Positions 6,565 to 9,679 of a stretch of DNA of 9,679 nucleotides are shown in pieces. A program made the position numbers and the translations under genes. The DNA lies in assembly GCA_014804285.1 (NCBI GenBank), contig JAAVAA010000059.1:29959-39637 (forward strand). Direction: 5' to 3'. The notes under the pieces were generated by a model. The model searched no databases, was not told where the DNA came from, and saw only the letters and a program-made list of their open reading frames with translations. Position 1 is the first letter of the stretch. Each line of letters begins with the position of its first letter. The stretch is from Lachnospiraceae bacterium. GTDB lineage: Bacteria; Bacillota; Clostridia; Lachnospirales; Lachnospiraceae.

Positions 6565-6587
6565 AAAAGCAGGGCAGCCTGCTTTTT
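6565..6587 (+). terminator. Terminator of the transposition operon
   Basis: AAAAGCAGG (6565-6573), loop GCAG, CCTGCTTTT (6578-6586) form a perfect 9-bp stem followed by T residues, immediately after the ATPase stop codon. Confidence 0.85.
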
Positions 6588-6603
6588 GCATTTCCTCCGA
6601 TCT

Positions 6604-6738
6604 GTGAATTTGCTTCAATTTTTATAACGATCAGATAACTTGCTGATGCTGGTGCAGGTAATCTGCTGATCCCCAATGCGCAACTTCAAAAACAGGTACA
6701 TCTAATCTGCATGGATCTGGTGCTTCTAATTTGCAGGA
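6604..6738 (+). repeat. Right transposon end: five imperfect TAATYTGC direct repeats
   Basis: Related motifs in the same orientation lie at 6604-6616 (GTGAATTTGCTTC), 6634-6647 (GATAACTTGCTGAT), 6657-6670 (GGTAATCTGCTGAT), 6701-6714 (TCTAATCTGCATGG) and 6725-6738 (TCTAATTTGCAGGA). Start spacings are 30, 23, 44 and 24 bases. Multiple same-orientation transposase sites are known at the ends of Tn7- and Tn5090-type transposons, and this array is just outside the ATPase gene, where such an end should be. No gene is present between 6561 and 6799. Confidence 0.65.
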
Positions 6739-6751
6739 CAACAATATACTT

Positions 6752-6808
6752 AAAGAATAAATGAAAAGCGCAAGCAATTATCCCACTTGCGCTTTTCATT
6801 TATTCTTT
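6752..6808. terminator. 23-bp perfect inverted repeat, bidirectional terminator
   Basis: Arms 6752-6774 (starting AAAGAATAAATG) and 6786-6808 match perfectly over 23 bp around an 11-base loop. T6 follows on the plus strand (6805-6810). The right arm overlaps the stop codon and last codons of the minus-strand gene ending at 6800, so it terminates that gene and blocks read-through between it and the transposon. Confidence 0.8.
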
Positions 6809-7399
6809 TTTAAATACATCTTCTTGTATTCCATTCTTCACTAAATTAAAAACTTCTAATAAATATAAGGTTTCAGCCAAACCTAAAACATTATAATTTG
6901 ACTCACTTTTTGTATGATATAGTTGCGACAATAAATTGCCTTTATAATCGCCATGATTTGCTTGTGGAAATAGTATATCATTTTCAAAAACAGCAGTTAC
7001 TTTTTCTTTGAGTTCGCTATCATCCAATTTCTCAATTTCATCACATATTAATGCTCGTAATAATGTCATGCCAAAGCATAAAGCCAATCTCTCATTTAAC
7101 AGCATTGAGCTCTTATCACCATTTTGAAATGCAATAACACAAACCATTGGATTAGTTTTCAAAATCGCAAACATATAACATGCTACAACTTTATGCCTAT
7201 CAAGCAATTTATTCTTATCTCGCATATATTCATTTTTGCAATGCTCGTTAAACTCGACATAATAATTCCAAATTTTATCTTTAATATTCGGTAGAACCAC
7301 AACATCTGCAGTGGAATCACAATATTCTGAAATTACAGGAGCAATAATTGCATCAAAATACTTCTCATAACTTGCATAATCTAGACCATTCATATCCAT
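6800..7399 (-). CDS. Unknown soluble protein, last gene of the cargo cluster
   Basis: A protein of 199 residues, or 197 if translation begins at the second ATG. The ATG at 7393 is preferred because GAGAGG (7408-7402) is 8 nt from it but only 2 nt from the ATG at 7399. It is predicted to be cytoplasmic and mostly helical, without membrane segment or signal peptide. Notable stretches are DRHKVVACYMFAIL (about 67-80) and LNERLALCFGMTLLRALI (about 101-118). I do not recognise the family and see no catalytic signature. It follows the small membrane protein gene with a gap of 7 nt, so the two are co-expressed. It is AT-rich and lies on the element between the transposon and the right attachment site, consistent with cargo. 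A role such as immunity or phage defence is conceivable but unsupported. Confidence 0.75.
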   Translation of the reverse strand: MDMNGLDYASYEKYFDAIIAPVISEYCDSTADVVVLPNIKDKIWNYYVEFNEHCKNEYMRDKNKLLDRHKVVACYMFAILKTNPMVCVIAFQNGDKSSMLLNERLALCFGMTLLRALICDEIEKLDDSELKEKVTAVFENDILFPQANHGDYKGNLLSQLYHTKSESNYNVLGLAETLYLLEVFNLVKNGIQEDVFKKE

Positions 7400-7406
7400 T
7401 TCCTCT

Positions 7407-7592
7407 CTATTTGCAAATTATTTTTATATGATCTATTCCGCCACTTACTGGTTTTCCGGTATTTTCAACCTTACTATCAAAATTTCCTAAATTATTCTTC
7501 TTGATTTTTGCTCGATATTTAAATACCCCCACTACAGAAATCACAATGCCGATTCCATAAACCAAAGCTATTATAGCCACCATATTATCCAA
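7407..7592 (-). CDS. Small single-span membrane protein
   Basis: The likely product is 58 residues, starting at the ATG at 7583 (MVAIIALVYG), which has GGAGG at 7598-7594 about 10 nt upstream; a TTG at 7592 in the same frame is only one base from that site and is not favoured. Residues 1-21 form one hydrophobic segment (IIALVYGIGIVISVVGVFKYR), followed by a basic region (KYRAKIKK), so the C-terminus should be cytoplasmic. The remainder is short and polar. Its stop is 7 nt before the next gene. I do not recognise it. Its small size and position between a polytopic membrane protein and a soluble protein suggest a membrane adaptor or accessory subunit, which is inference. Confidence 0.65.
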   Translation of the reverse strand: MDNMVAIIALVYGIGIVISVVGVFKYRAKIKKNNLGNFDSKVENTGKPVSGGIDHIKIICK

Positions 7593-7661
7593 TCCTCCAT
7601 ATTAAATGCTTCTCATGCTTCTAATATATTGTTTCCTCAAAGTTTTGCTACTACAATGCCG

Positions 7662-8132
7662 TCAAATATTTTGATGCTTTATTATCTGCTTTTTGGTGGC
7701 ATAATATTTATAAAGCACACATCCTAAATGATATAAATCAGAAAGAATATAGTAAGCAGAAGCTATCGAAGGAAAGAGCCATAGAAAATTACTATTTAAT
7801 AATGGATACTTCGTTAAGTCAACCTTCGCCTCATCAATCAATGCCCCTTCAAATACTGCACCTAAATAATATAGGCAAAACATTAAAGAAAATATGCCTA
7901 GGACACAACCTATTGCATAAATAATACACATCTCATTCCTTCTTGTTCTTGAAAAGGAATCTAAGCTGTCAACAAGTTTTCCAAGCAAAAAAACAAAAGT
8001 TGTCAGCATAAATACATGATACGAATCATTAAATAACGCAGGTAATGTTATTGCCAAAGATAATCCTGCAACTAGCATCTTAAACAATACAACACCCAAT
8101 TCATCATTGGTACTAAACATATTATCCCCCAA
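7662..8132 (-). CDS. Four-helix membrane protein of unknown function
   Basis: The protein has four hydrophobic segments at about residues 14-34, 38-57, 68-92 and 115-141 (numbered from the TTG at 8132). A basic loop (SRTRRNE) between helices two and three and a basic tail (KYYATKKQIIKH) place both on the cytoplasmic side. The preferred start is the ATG at 8120 (152 residues), because GGGGG lies 6 nt upstream; the TTG at 8132 overlaps that site. It is the first gene of the 8120-6800 cluster and is about 80 nt from the next gene. I do not recognise the family. No pore, transporter or catalytic motif is evident. Confidence 0.7.
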   Translation of the reverse strand: MGDNMFSTNDELGVVLFKMLVAGLSLAITLPALFNDSYHVFMLTTFVFLLGKLVDSLDSFSRTRRNEMCIIYAIGCVLGIFSLMFCLYYLGAVFEGALIDEAKVDLTKYPLLNSNFLWLFPSIASAYYILSDLYHLGCVLYKYYATKKQIIKHQNI

Positions 8133-8157
8133 TTATATTGCACAATTCTTCTTAGAA

Positions 8158-8176
8158 TAGAACCATATTAGAACCA
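8158..8176. repeat. Paired TAGAACCA motifs, 11-bp period, with an inverted copy at 8298-8305
   Basis: TAGAACCA occurs at 8158-8165 and 8169-8176, and its reverse complement TGGTTCTA at 8298-8305, close to the right attachment core. The pair mirrors the TTGGCACC pair at the left end in spacing and partly in sequence. A TATAGT box at 8183-8178 directly precedes the pair on the minus strand, so an operator for the membrane-protein gene is an alternative. Confidence 0.45.
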
Positions 8177-8241
8177 CACTATAATTTATTACTTGTTCGC
8201 TTTAATAATGCCACTCGCCATTTGCTATCCCAATTTTCTAT

Positions 8242-8279
8242 AAAAATATCCGCAACTCACATTTTACTGTAAGTTGCGG
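8242..8279 (-). terminator. Present tuf terminator, supplied by the element
   Basis: On the minus strand CCGCAACTTACA and TGTGAGTTGCGG form a 12-bp stem with one wobble pair (8279-8268 and 8261-8250), followed by ATATTTTTA. It lies about 35 nt past the tuf stop. It has no similarity to the terminator beside the displaced tail at 1344-1380. Confidence 0.8.
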
Positions 8280-8314
8280 TATTTCTATACTATTTTTTGG
8301 TTCTAAACATAAGA

Positions 8315-9502
8315 TTACTCAATGATAGTAGCCACACGGCCTGAACCAACAGTTCTACCACCCTCACGGATAGCAAAGGTAAGACCCTGCTCCATAGCGA
8401 TGGGGTGAATCAGCTCGATGGTCATCTCTACGTTATCACCAGGCATGCACATTTCTGTACCTGCAGGAAGATTACATACACCAGTTACGTCAGTTGTTCT
8501 GAAGTAGAACTGAGGTCTGTAGTTGTTGAAGAAAGGAGTGTGACGTCCACCTTCATCTTTGGTCAAAACGTAAACCTGAGCGGTAAACTTTGTGTGGCAC
8601 TTAACTGAACCGGGTTTGGAAAGAACCTGTCCTCTTTCGATTTCAGTTCTCTGAACACCACGAAGCAGTGCACCAATGTTATCACCAGCCTGAGCTTCGT
8701 CAAGCAGCTTACGGAACATTTCGATACCAGTTACAACCGTCTTACGTGTTTCTTCCTTGATACCAACGATTTCAACTTCCTCGTTAAGGTGCAGTGTACC
8801 ACGCTCTACTCTACCAGTAGCAACTGTACCACGACCTGTGATAGTGAATACGTCCTCTACAGGCATAAGGAAAGGCTTATCTGTCTCTCTCTGAGGATCA
8901 GGAATATACTCATCAACAGTATTCATGAGCTCCATGATCTTGTCGCCCCACTCACTCTTAGGATCTTCCAGAGCCTTAAGAGCGGAACCCTTAATGATCG
9001 GGCAGCCTTCGAATTCATATTCTTCAAGCTGTTCTGTGATTTCCATTTCTACTAACTCAAGCAACTCAGGATCGTCAACCATATCGCACTTGTTCATGAA
9101 TACTACGATATAAGGTACACCTACCTGACGAGACAGAAGGATGTGCTCCTTTGTCTGAGCCATAACACCGTCAGTAGCAGCTACAACCAAGATAGCACCG
9201 TCCATCTGAGCAGCACCAGTGATCATGTTCTTAACGTAGTCAGCATGTCCCGGGCAGTCAACGTGTGCATAGTGTCTGTTCTCTGTTGAATACTCAACGT
9301 GAGCGGTAGAAATTGTAATACCTCTTTCTCTCTCTTCGGGAGCCTTGTCGATGTTCTCGAAGTCTGTTGCTTCATTACCAGCAACTCTTTCAGCAAGTAC
9401 TTTCGTGATTGCTGCTGTTAAAGTTGTTTTACCATGGTCAACGTGACCGATGGTACCAATATTACAATGGGTTTTGGATCTGTCAAATTTAGCTTTAGCC
9501 AT
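8315..9502 (-). CDS. tuf: Translation elongation factor EF-Tu
   Basis: EF-Tu is a GTPase that carries aminoacyl-tRNA to the ribosomal A site. The 395-residue protein is full length and has every G motif: GHVDHGKT (19-26), RGITI (60-64), DCPGH (82-86), NKCD (137-140) and SALK (173-176). Domains 2 and 3 follow to the normal C-terminus GRVATIIE. The ATG is preceded by AGGAGG, and a consensus promoter lies at 9596-9568, so it can be expressed alone rather than only from the fusA operon. Its last 17 codons after the crossover block appear to come from an inserted element, with three synonymous changes relative to the displaced tail at 1422-1476 and a new terminator downstream. Confidence 0.98.
   Translation of the reverse strand: MAKAKFDRSKTHCNIGTIGHVDHGKTTLTAAITKVLAERVAGNEATDFENIDKAPEERERGITISTAHVEYSTENRHYAHVDCPGHADYVKNMITGAAQMDGAILVVAATDGVMAQTKEHILLSRQVGVPYIVVFMNKCDMVDDPELLELVEMEITEQLEEYEFEGCPIIKGSALKALEDPKSEWGDKIMELMNTVDEYIPDPQRETDKPFLMPVEDVFTITGRGTVATGRVERGTLHLNEEVEIVGIKEETRKTVVTGIEMFRKLLDEAQAGDNIGALLRGVQRTEIERGQVLSKPGSVKCHTKFTAQVYVLTKDEGGRHTPFFNNYRPQFYFRTTDVTGVCNLPAGTEMCMPGDNVEMTIELIHPIAMEQGLTFAIREGGRTVGSGRVATIIE
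8352..8369. repeat. Right attachment-site core (18 bp), inside tuf
   Basis: This block is identical to 1459-1476 and lies within the last codons of intact tuf. Sequence to its right is native tuf; sequence to its left is the element's substitute tail. Confidence 0.75.
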
Positions 9503-9567
9503 TTCTAAAGTCCTCCTTTAATTGATAGAAAAATAAATTTGTTTCGTTTCATAATCGGCTATCTTTG

Positions 9568-9596
9568 ATTATAGTAAAAAATACCGATATTTTCAA
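9568..9596 (-). promoter_or_regulatory. Sigma-A promoter of tuf
   Basis: TTGAAA (9596-9591) and a perfect TATAAT (9573-9568) on the minus strand are 17 bases apart, about 65 nt upstream of the tuf start. The near-consensus boxes fit the high expression EF-Tu requires. Confidence 0.85.
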
Positions 9597-9629
9597 GCAC
9601 TAATTGGTTTTATTTGGTTTTTGCCGCCA

Positions 9630-9653
9630 AGACTTTCTCGCAAGATAAAGTCT
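9630..9653. repeat. Short inverted repeat upstream of the tuf promoter
   Basis: AGACTTT (9630-9636) and AAAGTCT (9647-9653) are perfect 7-bp arms around a 10-base loop. No clear T-run follows in either direction. It may be the stop signal of a gene beyond the window edge or a regulatory hairpin; no coding frame is evident in 9600-9679. Confidence 0.35.
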
Positions 9654-9679
9654 CGATACCTTTATTTCGTCTTTGCTGC

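Larger units (their letters stand above)
3728..6748 (+). mobile_element. Tn7/Mu-like three-gene transposon (zinc-ribbon protein, DDE transposase, AAA ATPase)
   Basis: The unit consists of three co-directional genes (3931-6560) with repeat-rich flanks. The left boundary is set near 3728, where mobV coding similarity ends; the right boundary is set near 6748, after the last of five transposase-site-like repeats. Both proposed tips read TATATT inward, a weak 6-bp terminal match. No target duplication was found, consistent with a deletion of the 5' part of mobV at or after insertion. Its codon use is more GC-rich than that of the genes on either side in the element. The gene content resembles transposons using a TniA-like DDE transposase plus a TniB/ExeA-like ATPase. 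Exact ends remain uncertain. Confidence 0.7.
1459..8369. mobile_element. Integrative element in the 3' end of tuf (about 6.9 kb)
   Basis: The ends are defined by direct repeats of the tuf tail offset by exactly 6893 bp, so a precise excision would give a 6893-bp circle. The interior carries a MobV relaxase remnant, a lipoprotein gene, a transposon and a three-gene cluster of unknowns; there is no replication gene and no recognisable integrase. The element supplies the present last codons of tuf and a new terminator at 8250-8279. The relaxase points to an integrative mobilizable element rather than a phage or a conjugative element. The boundaries rest on sequence comparison; the mechanism is inferred from how known 3'-end-targeting elements integrate. 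Confidence 0.8.

Noticed and set aside
3728..6748. IS21-type insertion sequence (transposase plus helper ATPase)
   Set aside because: The third zinc-ribbon gene, the ExeA/TniB-like rather than IstB-like ATPase, and the multi-site end array fit a Tn7/Mu-like unit better.
8405..9113. Plus-strand frames opposite tuf
   Set aside because: They are antisense shadows of the highly conserved EF-Tu gene, rich in Ser, Thr and Cys from its biased codons.
1..9679. tRNA or rRNA genes as the integration target
   Set aside because: No tRNA- or rRNA-like sequence was recognised; the attachment core lies in the tuf coding sequence.

Overview
This window looks like an accessory locus from a low-GC Gram-positive anaerobe, probably a member of the Clostridia close to Lachnospiraceae. 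The evidence is the EF-Tu sequence, strong AGGAGG-type ribosome binding sites, consensus sigma-A promoters (TTGNNN-N17-TATAAT) and AT-rich intergenic DNA. Nearly all genes are on the minus strand; the exception is a three-gene transposon operon on the plus strand.

Layout. Positions 1-1424 are the original chromosomal downstream flank of tuf: a partial gene, a 96-residue unknown, an XRE-type regulator and an MNT nucleotidyltransferase whose HEPN partner survives only as a 19-residue stump. Positions 1344-1380 hold a strong minus-strand terminator, and 1422-1476 hold an orphan copy of the last 17 codons of tuf. Positions about 1477-8351 are an inserted element. It contains a lipoprotein gene, a 27-bp perfect inverted repeat, an N-terminally truncated MobV relaxase, a transposon (zinc-ribbon protein, DDE transposase, AAA ATPase) and three small genes of unknown function, two of them encoding membrane proteins. 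Positions 8315-9502 are the intact tuf gene with its own promoter at 9568-9596.

Main interpretation. The 3' end of tuf occurs twice in the same orientation, offset by exactly 6893 bp. The two copies differ at three synonymous positions and share an 18-bp identical block. This is what remains when a mobile element integrates into the 3' end of a gene and restores the reading frame with its own copy of the tail. The displaced original tail (1422-1476) still sits beside the old terminator (1344-1380); the present tuf ends on sequence and a terminator brought by the element. Short direct-repeat pairs with 11-bp spacing lie just inside each end (TTGGCACC twice on the left, TAGAACCA twice on the right) and resemble tyrosine-integrase arm sites. 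No integrase gene is present, and the relaxase has lost its N-terminus where the transposon now lies. The element therefore looks like a decayed or trans-dependent integrative mobilizable element that was later invaded by a Tn7/Mu-like transposon.

The least understood parts are the 8120-6800 gene cluster (four-helix membrane protein, single-helix membrane protein, soluble 197-199-residue protein), which is probable cargo, and the two structured ends of the transposon.
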